A stretch of 64,000 nt of DNA from Macrolepiota albuminosa (GCA_027475525.1 JAMWFC010000051.1:1315205-1379204), one strand, 5' to 3'. Positions 21,956 through 34,224 are shown, counted from the first letter of the stretch. Notes: generated from the sequence alone by a model not told the origin. Numbers and translations: made by a program.

Positions 21956-24917
21956 TTAAGCGACTTCAAGGCGTAGCGTAGCCCCTATTTGAGCGTAGAA
22001 CGACAGACTTCCTGGATTCAATAGCGTTGCAGGGTTAACGCTAGTGAGGGGAGCACCGTTGATAATCTAAAGGGCGGGGTTCAGCTCGGCTTCGACCTGT
22101 TCAGCATGACAAGTTCATCCCACCTTCTTGACAAGGACTTCCACGCGCTTTCCATTCAGCGTATATGGAATATCGTCGACTTGGATAATCTACCACGAGC
22201 ATTAATGTTTTGGAGTCATTCTAAAATGGTTAAAGTGGACTACACACCCTGGCGGGCACATGTCGAGGGCTCCGCCTATTACGAATTTCTAGCTTTATGT
22301 TGTACTCGAGGTCTGATGAAAGCACGGTATCTGGTGGCAGTTTGATGAACAGGATGACACGTTCGTCCAAGCCGTTCTCTATCTTCTGTCCCACGGCGAG
22401 AGCATCTAAGATAATATAATCCGCCCCTGGTCCAGAAAAGCATAAATCTAGAACATCGTAGAGTTCTGATGATCCAAAACGAATGCCTCCTGGGTTTCTG
22501 TTATAAACCAGTCAGCGGTTCTGTACCATATGTTGCAATGTTTTATTTGGAACACAAGATACGGACAAGACGCCGTCAGAGCGGCCAAGCATGATTAACC
22601 CTCCGCCATTCTCACTTCGCGAAGGTGTGATGATGACATGGTCGCCGTGGTCTGGTACGCTTTCAGGTTTATCTGTAGTCAGCAGGTGAGATGACTTACA
22701 CCAAACGCCCTCAAACTCCGAGAAATACGCTTGTTGATAGCGGACAATTGCAGCGTCAACAACTGATTTAGACGCATAGCCAGGCAAGGGCCAAAATCCT
22801 AAAGGCATGCAAGGGAAAGGCTTTATGCATACCAATTCTCCTTGTTCACCGGGTGCACAAAGAGTCCCAGTCGGCGAAAAACTCTCAACAGCCATTCCCA
22901 ACATACGACATTGTATTTCACCTCGATAAACAGGAAGTGCAGAACACATTCCGGCAAACAGCGAGCATATATCAGTACCACCTTGAGAATGGTTGATCCC
23001 TAATCATATGACTTTCATTATGTGTCTAACTGACCTGTGATGGAACCTAGAAGGACATCTTTCCGAATATGCCGGTAGACATAGTCAAACAAGTGAGGAG
23101 CCAAGGGGGAACCCGTAGAGTAAATGTGCCGCAAAGTCGAAAGATCATGGTGTTCACGTGGTCGATATCCTTTCTACATAACAAGGATCAGATTCGTCCA
23201 GTGGTGAAAAGTGATGCTCCAGAGAGGTACCGAGAGATGGTCAATATACTTAGCACTAGTTCCAAATATAGTGATACCAAGGTCATCAACAAGTTTCCAG
23301 AGGTATGCAGGATCCCTCAGAGGGCTACCGTCGTATAGCACAAGGGTTGATCCCAAGCTGAGGCCGCTCACGAGGAAATTCCACATCATCCACCCTCTTC
23401 ACATTCTCATGAGAAAACGATCAGGACGTGGAAACGACACACACGTGGTAGTGTAATAGAAGAACACGTCCTCAGGCTTGAGATCACCACAGATTGCAAA
23501 TTCTTTCTTGGCCTGTAACAACATACCTCCTGCACGATGCACAATTGGCCTGATGTCACCATAAAACATAGATAAATGGGCGCCTTGCATATGAATGGAC
23601 TGCTTACTTGGGTTTACCCGTCGTCCCGCTGCTAAAAAGAATCCATAATGGAGCATTGAAGGACCCTCTGACCCACTCTATATCTCCGGAAGGTGTACGT
23701 CCGAGTTTACAACTGCGACCTTCTGCCAGAAATGTCTCCCATGGTATCCAATCAGAGAGCCAGTCCCCACGATCTTCTCGTTGAGGGATAGCATGTATAA
23801 CAATCACTTTAGAAGGAGCTGTTTTCCTTTTAGAGAGGCCAGAAAGTAATGCCGTGACTTTGGGAATATGCCTGTGAACCTTGGCATTGTAACTTTACTG
23901 GCGTGAGTGCCAAGAGACAGGCGATAGGGGCAGACCTACACCACGGCATCGACGACGAAGATGAACTTTGGTTCGACTTGTTCTAACCTGTATGAATGAT
24001 CTGTAAGACTGAGGACGCAAACATGCAGCGAAATTTAAACATGTTAGATGTCATTGATAACTCACCGTTCAATGACCCCTTCTGGACCAAAGTCGGCAGC
24101 CGCACTCACCCAAATTCCACCAACTGCTGCAGTAGCCAAGCAGGCAATCACGTTTTCCTGAAATTAGGCAAGTTGAGTATAGCCAAGCTATCGATGATAG
24201 ACCAAGATTGTATGAAGCTATCGAAAGCTTCCGAAGGCGGGCCGAAAAAGTACTCACTATGCAGTTCGCGATGATAGACCAAGATTGTATGAAGCTATCG
24301 AAAGCTTCCGAAGGCGGGCCGAAAAAGTACTCACTATGCAGTTCGAGAGTATGATGCTACACGGTCACCGGTTCCAAGCCATTTCGAAGGAGAGCAGATG
24401 CCAAGTCCGCTGTACAAGCGAACAATTCCTGATAAGTACACTTACGCAACTCAGGAGTGGGATCCTCTTGTGTCGGTTCCGCTATGTGTTGATCATCAGT
24501 CTCAAGCAAACGGGATGCCAAGCGGCTTCCAACGGACTGGCTTGAATTAACGCCAACTTATCAGACCGGCAATGCAACATGTTCTCAGCCCAGTTGAGTT
24601 TTGCATCGGCAAACCTGTGTCGTGTAAGTGACAGCAAAGATGATATTGATCTTTACTGCGAACCAAAGAGGATTTAGTTGCGGAGGAGCGGAAATATCCA
24701 CGACATGATCGCCTTTGTGACCAATGATCCTTGTCTCATCCCATACAGCACTCCAAAAACTATCAATGTTCGCAATCGACCAGGAGTACAGCTCTTGGTA
24801 TGATTTCAAAGATAGCCCAGTGATGGCGTTGACCCGAGCTAGGAAACGAAAAGTAGCAGAGTCTTCAGGATGTGGAGGCCGGTAGAGAGGCTCGTCGTTG
24901 AAAAGCCCGATCGTCAT
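21956..24917 (-). CDS. acetoacetyl-CoA synthetase (frame disturbed near 24350)
   Basis: Start probably ATG 24917 (MTIGLFNDEPLYRPP); end TAA at 21956. An ANL-superfamily adenylate-forming enzyme that activates acetoacetate to acetoacetyl-CoA with ATP, supplying sterol and lipid synthesis. Visible: YQELYSWSIANIDSFWSAVW, GGIWVSAAADFGPEGVIERL, the AMP-binding loop LWILFSSGTTGKPKPIVHRA, TTTWMMWNFLVSGLSLGSTL, LVDDLGITIFGTSAKYID, LRHIYSTGSPLAPHLFDYVY, GGTDICSLFAG, GEIQCRMLGMAVESF, GRSDGVLNPGGIRFGSSELY, and the C-terminal LPPRYIIQVDDIPYTLNGKR with the acyl-adenylate lysine region. About twelve exons. Around 24346-24400 the frame breaks: family comparison expects EPGDRVASYS.NCI, but the sequence appears to lack one G and then one T. 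A 77-bp tandem duplication lies immediately beside this. Sequencing or assembly error is likelier than a pseudogene. Confidence 0.85.
24192..24345. repeat. perfect 77-bp tandem duplication (likely assembly artefact)
   Basis: 24192-24268 and 24269-24345 are identical and head to tail, within an exon-intron junction of the acetoacetyl-CoA synthetase gene. The neighbouring exon shows two apparent single-base deletions, which fits a low-quality contig end. Confidence 0.95.
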
Positions 24918-25295
24918 GGTTAAGGCTGAGTCGGAGTGTGGTAACTTGTAAGACAATCTCAAAGAAATTCCCCGGACTTGTAATGGACAAAAGGAGAGTG
25001 GACCCTAATTCGAAACGATCGATCTAGATTAGTGGCTCAGGTCCGACGTTACCGCGTGACATCGCACGTTTGTATAATCATATGAGTCGATAAGAAAAGT
25101 TTCTCGAGCGCCGTCTATCTTTTTCATTCCGAACCAGATACCTTGAGCTTGATTTTCCACTCGTTACATCTCACGTTTGTCTATAATCTCTGAGCTTAGT
25201 GTGCCATATATAATCGTCGCCACTTTGTTCTTTTCAACTACCGCCCTTCACCGTGAACGCAGGTACTTCCGTTACTCGCCCATCCCGCCTTTTAT
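24918..25295. promoter_or_regulatory. divergent intergenic region
   Basis: 378 bp between the acetoacetyl-CoA synthetase start (minus) and the 25296 gene (plus). Presumed promoters for both. No specific element is assigned. Confidence 0.35.
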
Positions 25296-25894
25296 ATGGA
25301 CAAATTCCTTGGTCCTCATTCACCTGAAGCGACTGCACACATTCATTTCAGGTCAGTGTTTGGAGAATTTCTTGAGAAGCCCACGAGTTCACGTATACCT
25401 TTTTTCTCTCTTCAGCGAGAATTGGTTCAGTTGGGATTCTGAGCATCCATCCATCAACGAGACTCTCGTTTCTGGGTGTGCTTCTTACCGCGCATTCGAT
25501 CGTTATCTTGGTGGTGCAGACCTCTTTCTGTACCCCCGTAATAGAGCTGAGCTTGAAAGCATTCTGTGAGTAGAGTTCATTGTCGCATATATTCAATCTC
25601 AACCTTTCCACAAGCAAACGCTATTCTTACGACGTAATTCATAACGCTATTGCAAGGAGTCGTTCCGCTTTACAACCCGGAGGATACGGTAGAGTGGGTA
25701 GTCTCTACTAAATTTTCGCTTTGTTCCACTGAGTCATATATCTGTAGGTGTGTTACCTTGCTGAGAAATCCATTCGCGATGTTTTGAACACCGCTGACAA
25801 CACCTCCTACCTTCTCGCTTTGCACACACCAAATACAAACTCGTATCTTGATGTGGACCGCACAGCTAGTCCACGACCCATCAAGACCAAATGA
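25296..25894 (+). CDS. hypothetical protein, four exons
   Basis: ATG 25296 (MDKFLGPHSPEATAHIHF), an intron from GTCAGT to CTTCAG, SENWFSWDSEHPSINETLVS, GCASYRAFDRYLGGADLFLY, PRNRAELESIL, an intron, RYSYDVIHNAIARSRSALQP, GGYGR, an intron, VCYLAEKSIRDVLNTADNTS, ending SPRPIKTK and TGA at 25892-25894. About 143 residues with no signal peptide or membrane segment. All three introns keep frame and have GT-AG ends, and the long in-frame composition supports coding, but I recognise no family. Confidence 0.5.
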
Positions 25895-26243
25895 TTTTTT
25901 CTTGTGTTCCTGTCGCGCACTTCTTGTTATAACTTGTATTATATCCATTTTTGGCGCATCATCGTCCTGTACATATCAGCCATTTGTACCTTTATGAAGC
26001 TCTATGACTAGTTCATCGTATTTTTATTAGACTGGCGACATCTTGTCCTTTCACATGTACCTGTGTACATATCCTACTGTTCGGCGTCCTTTGCTGTAAC
26101 TGGTTTTTATGATACTTTAAATTACTATTTTTTTTGATCCTGACTAGACCGGAGATCCTAAAAGCGGCGATGTCTCGGCCACCGCTCAAAGCTCAAGATC
26201 ATTTATTAATCGTTACTCCGTGCTGCTTCAGCCCCGGACCATC
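25895..26243. other. intergenic
   Basis: 349 bp, T-rich, between the 25296 gene and endopolyphosphatase. No feature is supported beyond presumed 3' UTR and promoter. Confidence 0.4.
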
Positions 26244-28787
26244 ATGTTGAGGCTTGGGATTCTACTCATCGTTGCAGCTGGCCTGTGCGATGTTTTAGCT
26301 TCACCAATGCAGGCTGTGCTCCAAACTACTGTCAAGGGTACGTCGAAATTACTGCTAGGTTTTGGAGATCTAATATCTATAATCATACAAAGAGCACAGG
26401 CGACTCCACGGTCGATTTCTCCACATAACAGATATACATCCCGATCCTTACTATCTCGCACACACGTCCCCGAAGACCGCTTGCCACAGGGAGAAGGGGA
26501 AGAAATCTAAGAACAAAGCAGGCTACTATGGCACACCATTCTCGTGAGGCATTTCCATTAAAAGTTGATGTGCATCGTCTGACGTGACCACCTCACAAGG
26601 GAGTGCGATTCGCCATTTGTTCTCACCAATCACACGTTAGATTATTTGGACAAGGCGTGGTCTTCGGAGATAGATTTTGTCATTTGTGTGTACTGCTTAA
26701 CCTTTCTTATCTTTCCTCTCGAATTGATCGAGGAAATTCTCACCATACAGGGACTGGAGATAATGCAAGGTAGTTGATCCCGCCAACCTCCACGCCTGAG
26801 TTTGACGAGTGATAAAGACATGATAATGACCCCAAGATCCCTCGCACGCCTGATGAAATATACAGTCTTAACAGGGCTGTGGCCGCCAAGATGAGGGAGA
26901 TATTCTCAAGCAAAGGGATACCAGTTGTTCCCAGCCTAGGTAAGCGAGCGTTCTCCCTTACCCAATTCGTTGACCTGAGATGACCTCTGTTTGGTTGGCA
27001 GGAAACAATGACATCTGGCGTAAGTTACAGATTCCTTTTCTGAAGATTGTTTCAACTAAAAGGTGATATAGCTCATGTAAGGCAATGACTTTTTTGACAG
27101 ACGTTTTGGCGCTGAGAGAATTATTCTTGTCAAGAACATTTTGACACCAGGTGAGTGAAACAGAGCAAAACATTCTATGTTTGTGCAGGAAGATGCTGAT
27201 GAGATGTCTGCCACGTGCACGTAGGTCCGAACAGTATTACTAATGAATTCTCAAAGTTAGATCCCTTGATTCTATTTGTTCAAACTTTGTTTTTGACTGG
27301 TGATTGATAGGATATGGGATATCTTTATCCCCTTCCCACATCTCCAGGTGTTCCAACGCGGAGCTTATTACTCTGTTGAGGTCATCCCGAACGAGGTTGC
27401 TGTAATCAGCTTGAATACCCTGTATTTTTACGACTCAAATAAAGGTTCCCACGGAAACCCCCTTGCATGTATTTGGACATGGCTAACATTGACAACTTAG
27501 CTGTTGATGGCTGCGACTTCCATAACGAGGACGATCCTGGAAATCTCCAGTTTGATTGGCTTGAAGTGCAGTTAAAGATGTATCGAGAACGAGATATGCA
27601 GGTGAGCGACGTTGACGTCTCAGCTGTATTTATAATTAAAGATGATTTGTCAGGTCTGGATTACTGGTAAGTTCATCAAGGAATGACTGATGTCTTTTGG
27701 AACTGACGCTGTCAACAGGTCACGTCCCTCCATCTCCGGGAAACTATTTCCCTGAATGTGTGAGTCGAAATGACTGTTCCTGATATTTTTAGAAGTCTGA
27801 CCACAAGATAGTATGTCCGATATGTCGAGTTGTCACTCCGGTTCCAGGACACGATCTTGGGTCACCTGTTTGGTGTAAATTGCCCCATTTGACTCTTGTT
27901 CAGTCTGCTGATTGTTTGTATATAGCATATGAACATGGACCATGTATGGACCCAACAGCTTCTTGATTCGTAAACTCTGACTAAAATATGACAGTTTCAA
28001 TTTTTGGAAAGCATCGATCTGGATTTTTTCAACGAGAAAGACCATGACTCGAGGCAGCACACAAAGACTTCTTTATATGACACACTGATGCAAGACTTTG
28101 CTGCACTGTTCAAGTCGGGAAATATAAACTACACAGATTATGCAGTGGTCAATACGGCAGCATCGGTGGTGCCTAACCCGTACCTCCCTTCATTTAGGAT
28201 CTTTGCGTATAACGTTACGGGCGCGGAATCAAAGTTCAAGGCGAGCAAGAGCCGAAGTCATGGGCATAAGCATGGGGATCGCGCAGACAAGACCGCCCAG
28301 TGTCGACTGAGAAAGAACCAGGATACATGGAAGTGTTTCCTGAACGAGACATGGAACTCTGACCCTGAATCGCCCTCACGCAGTAACAAGCAGTGGACTC
28401 CTTTGGGATATGCCCAGGTAGGTGTTCTTTACGGGCCCACAATAGTCGGTATAAATTCGGACAATGCAGTATTACCTCCCTGATTTGGGACAGGCGAACG
28501 GAACGAAAGAGCCCGAATTCAAGCTAGAATATTTGACATTTGCTCCGAGACAGCTGCACCCAGCCGGGACAGATGGAAGCACCTTTCATTACCCGATACC
28601 GCTGAAACAACTGCCGAAGTCACTGCGAAACTCGAGTGTAACGGAGTCGAAGTACGCACCGTACTCGATGACAGACTTGACGATCCCGTCGTGGGTAGAG
28701 CTGGCACAGAGGCTGGGGGATGAGAGCGAGGAGGATTTGCGGGGGCAGTTTCGGAAGTACATGTACATGGGGGGAGAGGAGGAGTGA
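26244..28787 (+). CDS. PPN1: vacuolar endopolyphosphatase (metallophosphoesterase)
   Basis: ATG 26244 begins MLRLGILLIVAAGLCDVLAS, a signal peptide or signal anchor. The metallophosphoesterase domain follows: GRFLHITDIHPDPYY (metal-binding Asp and His), IDFVIWTGD-like context near 26670, GIPVVPSLGNNDIW (the GNND metal motif), FQRGAYYSVEVIPNEVAVIS, WITGHVPPSPGNYFPE (metal His) and ILGHLFGHMNMDHFQFLE (GHxH). The C-terminal part has a basic His/Lys-rich insert (SKSRSHGHKHG) and QLPKSLRNSSV. Family role: Ppn1 cleaves long polyphosphate chains internally inside the vacuole and is delivered as a membrane-anchored precursor. About ten exons with 40-60 nt introns; the ligands I checked are present. 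Confidence 0.87.
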
Positions 28788-28898
28788 AACGGGATGTGCA
28801 ATGATGTATCAGACAGATTGATGAGAAAACGTGAGAGCGAAGCGGAGGAATGAATATAAAGACAAAGAGAGAAACCGAAAAAGGCTGTTGTTGTCTTG

Positions 28899-29052
28899 AC
28901 GATTGACCTCTGGGTGACCTGGTAACCAACACTTTTCAGCTTCATCCTCACTGTACACTCATAATATCGTCGGGCACGATTGACCTCTGGGTGACCTGGT
29001 AACCAACACTTTTCAGCTTCATCCTCACTGTACACTCATAATATCGTCGGGC
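28899..29052. repeat. perfect 77-bp tandem duplication (likely assembly artefact)
   Basis: 28899-28975 and 28976-29052 are identical. They lie in the region between the endopolyphosphatase stop and the RFX start, so no coding frame is affected, but the apparent promoter spacing of RFX is. Confidence 0.95.
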
Positions 29053-29159
29053 TGTGTCTTTCGTTTGTATTCGCCACACTCTTCTCTCTTTTATTTTTTT
29101 TTGTTCTTCGGCTGGCCCGCCTACGCCTTTGCTTCTAAGCACCACCGTCCTTTGCCCCA

Positions 29160-32086
29160 ATGACCGCCGTCAACGCTCATATCATGTCTTCCAGCATCCC
29201 CCTTGACTACGGCCCCCATTCTCGCTCGTCCTCAGTCTCCTCTCACTCTTCCATCTCCCGTCCCCATTCATCCCAAGGCGGTTTCCATCCCGACGATCTC
29301 TACCGCAACTCGTCTCCTCTCACTCTTCCATCTCCCGTCCCCATTCATCCCAAGGCGGTTTCCATCCCGACGATCTCTACCGCAACTCTACATCCATGGC
29401 GACCACGTACGGGATTCATTTAGCCCCTTTCCTTTGTCCCTGACCCTCGCTGACCACGACGCGCGACAGTCGCCTCCCACTCACACAATCACCAAGGGTC
29501 CCATCCGCCAAACACATAACAGAGCCCGTGTTGCCGCATCGCCCTATCCCCGCGACACAGACAGCGTCCATTCATCCAGCAGCGAGACAGATGACTTATC
29601 TATGTACCTTGCCAATGGTCCTTCAGATTACCACGGCATGTTTGCAGGTGGCCAGACCATGGCCCCCTCCCCCGACACCATGCACCCCGCAAGTGCCTTT
29701 GGGCGCATGGCGATCAGCCCTGATCACTCGCTGGAAAAGCTTGCTGCCAATGTACGGGTAGCTACTACAACTAGCGCTTCTGACAGGGCCAAGCAGATTT
29801 TTGTTCAGGCATGGTACGTCTTCGAATCCTCCCGGCTCTCGTAATCCACGTTTTGAATCTCGTAACAGGCTGACTGCCAATTACGCACCTTACCCTGATG
29901 GAAATGTTCCACGTCAAGGGCTCTATTTTTCATACCGCAGGGTCTGCGACCAGTACGGGATCCCCCATATCAACACCGCCACGTTAGGCAAAGCAATTCG
30001 TCTTTGTTTCCCTACTATCAAAACACGGCGTTTGGGCGTCAGAGGAAATAGCAAATATCATTGTACGGCCTCTTTGTTGTATCCCATTGGTCCTTATCAT
30101 TGATTGGCACCTGATGACAGATTGTGGTATCCGTCCTGCTACTTCGGCTGAAGCCGAGTGGCTCCAAGATTACATCCAAAAGTCCAATAATAACGCGGGT
30201 CAGCAATCTGTCAATGCTGCCCGTCATGCACAGGAGCAATCGGAAACTGCAAACAGGGGCGAGGAACGTTCGGACGATGATGATGACGACGACTCAGAAG
30301 GTATCAACTCTGCGATGAACTCAAAACGAAATTCTCTGGCCTTGACAGGCGATATCAAAGGTGCCAACTTTGCGAATGACCTGAGCGACAAGACACCCAC
30401 TGCCGCAACTCTCTTATCCCATGTGCAGCAATCTGTTCAGCGTCCTTCTGGCACCTTCCCGGCCGAGGCCTCTATTCGCCGCCATCCTAACCAAGAACCA
30501 GCCTTGGCTGTTCAAGCATCTTCGCCTCAACGAACGAACGGTCAGGTGCCGCCGTACTTTGGTCCGCAGCAAGCCCTCTCTGTTCGCCAGCTTCCTCACT
30601 TCCCATCCATTGAGGATGCTGTCGGTGCAAGCTCTACCCATCACACGGTCCTTGCGCGCGAGGTGTGGGACTGGTTCCAGGACCATCTTGATGCCTTGCT
30701 GGAGAGCATGCGATCCTCTCGTTTTGATCAGTTCGAGATGCATCTACGAACATTCTGGACCAGGCTGGTAGGACAGCATCGTGAAATTGTGCATGCGCCT
30801 GCCATCGCTGGGTTGATGGCCAAAGCTGATGCGATTGTGTATGATGTACGTCCAGACATCTGAAAGGTGTCAAACAATTTTTTTGATCATCATTTCTGTC
30901 TTTAGGAAATACTGGAGATCTTGCGGTTGCAGATGCTATCGCCAATCAGCACAACTTCCTTGTCCAGCCTTCGGCAGTTGGCTAACAAGATGGAGAAAAT
31001 TTTGTTGGTTGCTCTTGAAAATTATGGCAATACGTTTGTCGAACCAAAGGTGGAACTTGGGGCGCGATTTGGACACCTCGTTTGTATGTTATGTGCACTC
31101 TTTATACAATTAGCGCTGATGTCTGCCTTTAGTGCGTTATCTTGATATCTATCAAGTCACACAAGCTCTTAATACTGTTCTAACAAACCAAAAGCAGTTG
31201 GCAGAGATGCGCCGGTCTTGGCAAAAGGTCGATTTTGAATCCGTCCGCAATCAGTCCGCCTTGGTCTGCAACTGTCGTCACGAGGACTTGGTCCAGCTCC
31301 TCGAAGTCGAATTTGTGCAAATGTTGGAAAGCTTAACGAAGACTCATGAACCGGTGCGAGAGGTCATGGCGTGGGCAGACAAGTGCTGTGAGCAATTAAT
31401 GGGCAGCAACCGGGCGAATCAACCAGAGGAGAGAGGGCAGATGAGTTCGCGGAGCGTCCTTATCCGTTGGGGATACGTTACGAGCCAGGTTATGCGGGAC
31501 TTGACCATTCGTAGCGATCCTGCTTTCGGTGCATTCCAAATCCTGAAACTGTTCCTTGAGTAAGTGGACATCATTCATCTGAAACAAGTTCCTAATCATA
31601 AAATGTTTCAGCGACTGGATCGCGGTGAACGTTCTGAGAAGTGTGGCACTGTCAACAAATTCTGTCGCTGCCTCAGTGGAGCCTGTAATGCAACAACAAT
31701 ACTTTACCCTATCACCAATGCCAGGGCAAGAATCTTTTAATGCTTTAGAAGTTCGGCCACAACATATGATGGCTGTCACTCCAACTACTTCGAGTATGCT
31801 GGCGGCCCTCCAAAACGACCCTTTCCCGGCCGGTTCCATCGACCCCTCGTCGACTTCTTTTAGCCCGGATGCGTACAATCCATTATCATACATGGATACT
31901 ACTTCCAGCTCAGATGAGCCTACACAGTCAGGGCTCTCGTTCAGCGATTTCTCGAGCACAGGTGACGCCTTCGATGTTTCCAACTCTCCATTCCAGGGCT
32001 TGGGAATCAGTTCCTCCAATACATCTGGAAGCGAGCCGGAAGTTGAATCGAAGCCTATTAAAACTGAGCAACCGTCCGGCGTATAG
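29160..32086 (+). CDS. RFX-family transcription factor
   Basis: ATG 29160 (or 29184). The N-terminus is Ser/His-rich (SRSSSVSSHSSISRPHSSQ). The winged-helix RFX DNA-binding domain is clear: ANYAPYPDGNVPRQGLYFSY, RRVCDQYGIPHINTATLGKA, IRLCFPTIKTRRLGVRGNSK, then YHYCGIRP across an intron. An acidic DDDDDDDSEG stretch and a long helical dimerisation/extended region follow (EVWDWFQDHLDALLESM; LANKMEKILLVALENYG; LVQLLEVEFVQMLESL; SRSVLIRWGYVTSQVMRDLT), then a Ser/Thr/Pro-rich C-terminus ending KTEQPSGV. RFX proteins bind X-box DNA; fungal members act in cell-cycle and DNA-damage control. A 77-bp duplication (29235-29388) lies in exon 1. With one copy removed the N-terminal frame reaches NSTSMATT and a GTACGG donor, but the next exon (SPPTHTITKG) is then one base out of phase, so the 5' model needs correction. 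Confidence 0.85.
29235..29388. repeat. perfect 77-bp tandem duplication (likely assembly artefact)
   Basis: 29235-29311 and 29312-29388 are identical. The repeat is inside the first coding exon of RFX and, not being a multiple of three, shifts its frame if taken literally. Confidence 0.95.
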
Positions 32087-32470
32087 TTATTGATTTATCT
32101 TGTTCTGTTCTGTCTGGAGTTATTGTTGTGGACGAAGCTTTGATTTCATTTGCGGATATTCTTTTTTATTCATGGTTATACCTGTTATCCACCTCTTGTC
32201 TAACCTAGCTATCTCGCCCTTAACCTCTGTATCGTTGTCCTTTCCGTCTTCTCGAATGCCCCACATTCCTTGATATTGTACTTATCTTGATTCCATAAGG
32301 ATTTTGTTATCGATATCTATCTATACTTCGTTGTGCTTGTTTTCTTTGCTTTTAATACTTAGCTGATATGATTTATATCATCACAAGGAGAGGGAGTGTA
32401 TATCCAAGCATGCATGTGAAATGAGTACATATCGTATTGAATACGCCTCATCCGTTCAGCTCGTTCGTCA
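32087..32470. other. intergenic (converging 3' ends)
   Basis: Between RFX (plus) and BFR1 (minus). T-rich, no gene; expected 3' UTRs and polyadenylation regions. Confidence 0.4.
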
Positions 32471-34224
32471 TTATGATTCTTCAACAGATTCATTTCTAAG
32501 CTCTTCCGTTTTTTCCACTGCCTCACTTGTAGTAGACTTCGGAGAGGCCTCACCCTCGTCTTTCGACGACACCGTCTCTGCAGTTTCTGCACCGCTTGGC
32601 ACTCCAGCCGTTTTCGTGTCTTTTGAATTGGTCAAACGCTGAATGTTCTCTTCGGCTTTGGCAACGTTCTCAGCAGTGATACGCGCCTGGTTAGCTTCAA
32701 ACCAGGCTTTCTTTGTGTTGAGATCCTCGACGACACGAGGCACATCAGCCGCAGAAGCGGGAGGAGGGATAGAAAGTGACATCAGGGCGGAGAGTGTGGG
32801 GAAAGGAAGGTTGAGGGCTGCAGAGGGACTCGCTGGTGTGTTTGACGTGCTCTTCCTGCCTTTCGATTTACCCTTTGCGCCGACGAAGTACGTCTCCTCC
32901 TCCTCGCCTTTCTTTTTTCGCACAACTGACCCCTCAGGAACAGCCTCAACCTGTCTGGCCTCCAATTTTGCGACACCAGTAATCTCATTCTTCTCCACGA
33001 GAGGTGTGGACTTGTAAGTGACGTTTCCGGAAGATTTACCGAGCAAGAAATCGATAAGGGTTTGACAGTCCTCAATTTGGGCTTGGAAGGCAGGTACTTT
33101 GGCCTCGTCAAGCAAACGTTCGGCAATCTCTGCCTTCTTCTGTGCATCCTCCGCTGCACGTTGAGCACGCGCCTTCTCTGCACGACGCGCGCGATCCTCG
33201 TTGACCTTGTTCCAATAAAGGTCATTCGCTTCACGATACTGGACAGTGAGCTCCCGTTTCTGGTTGAAGAGTGCATTGAGCTGAGCCTGGACTGCGTCAC
33301 GTTCCTCAAATAGTCTGGTACGACCAGCATAGGCATCGTCACTCTCCTTTTTCAGAGCATCCAACTCTGCCTTGATGGCATCATAGCGGTCAGAGAGAGC
33401 TTTGAAATCGGGGTCATCACGCTGCTTCCGCAATTCTTCAACCTTGGCACGGTCAGACTCAATGGACTCCTGGTCAGCCTGGAAGCTTTCCACGACACGG
33501 CGTGCCCGTCTGCTGGTAGAAATGTCTGCCAATGCTCTTTTCTCATCCGCAAGTTTCAAAGTGCCAGATTCAACCTGTTTCTCTAGGTTTCTGAAAAAAA
33601 AAAACGACATGAGGATATCTACCAGCAGAGTTGGCAAAAAGCTTACTTGATATGTGCGTCCACTTCAGCAACATTTTTGAAGGTCACTTTGCCCTTCGCA
33701 GCCTGAAGATCTTTGATCTACATCAAGAATATTAGCCTCAAATGAATTTTCAGTGTGAATCATTACCACGGACCTTCTTTTGGATGCCTTCCTGGAAGGC
33801 ATTTATCTGTTCACCAATTTTGTTCCTGGACATTTTGTTGCTGGACTGCTGACTGCGGATTCCATCAAGTTCAGCGCGAAGGGCAGCCTTCCGCTCGTTT
33901 CCAGGCCCTCCAGTTTTCGTGGCAAGGGAAATTTTATCCTTAACAGCGGACTGTCGTGCCTAATTATACAATGAACTTCGTAGAGAAAAAATTGTCACTC
34001 ACGAGTTTAGCCTGCAAAGCATCAATATCTTTCCTTAGCCTCTCTTGCTCAGCATCATATGCTTTCTTGTCGGGTTTTCCGCCAGCAAGTTTCGCGAGAA
34101 CTTCCGGGGTGTCCTTCTTGTCGGTGGTGGACACCGGGGTCGAGGCACCGCTATTGGCTGCGGAAGATTTTCCCTTCGAAGTAGCATTAGTTGCTGGAGC
34201 AGCTTTTGTCTTTGCAGCAGGCAT
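32471..34224 (-). CDS. BFR1: BFR1-like polysome-associated mRNP protein
   Basis: ATG 34224 (MPAAKTKAAPATNATSKGKS). About 490 residues, nearly all charged coiled coil: KAYDAEQERLRKDIDALQAK, QEGIQKKIKDLQAAKGKVTF, VAEVDAHIKNLEKQVESGTL, KLADEKRALADISTSRRARR, LFNQKRELTVQYREANDLYW, ERLLDEAKVPAFQAQIEDCQ, TLIDFLLGKSSG. The C-terminus is Ser/Thr/Glu-rich. Yeast Bfr1 associates with polyribosomal mRNP complexes at the ER and influences nuclear segregation and secretion. Three exons; the last (32471-33590) is long. The N-terminal Ala/Lys/Thr segment is low complexity. It converges with RFX. Confidence 0.88.

Noticed and set aside
9642..29388. Interpretation of the 77-bp repeats as CRISPR-like or minisatellite structures
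   Set aside because: Each site has only two adjacent copies, sequences differ between sites, and there are no spacers; contig overlap explains them better.
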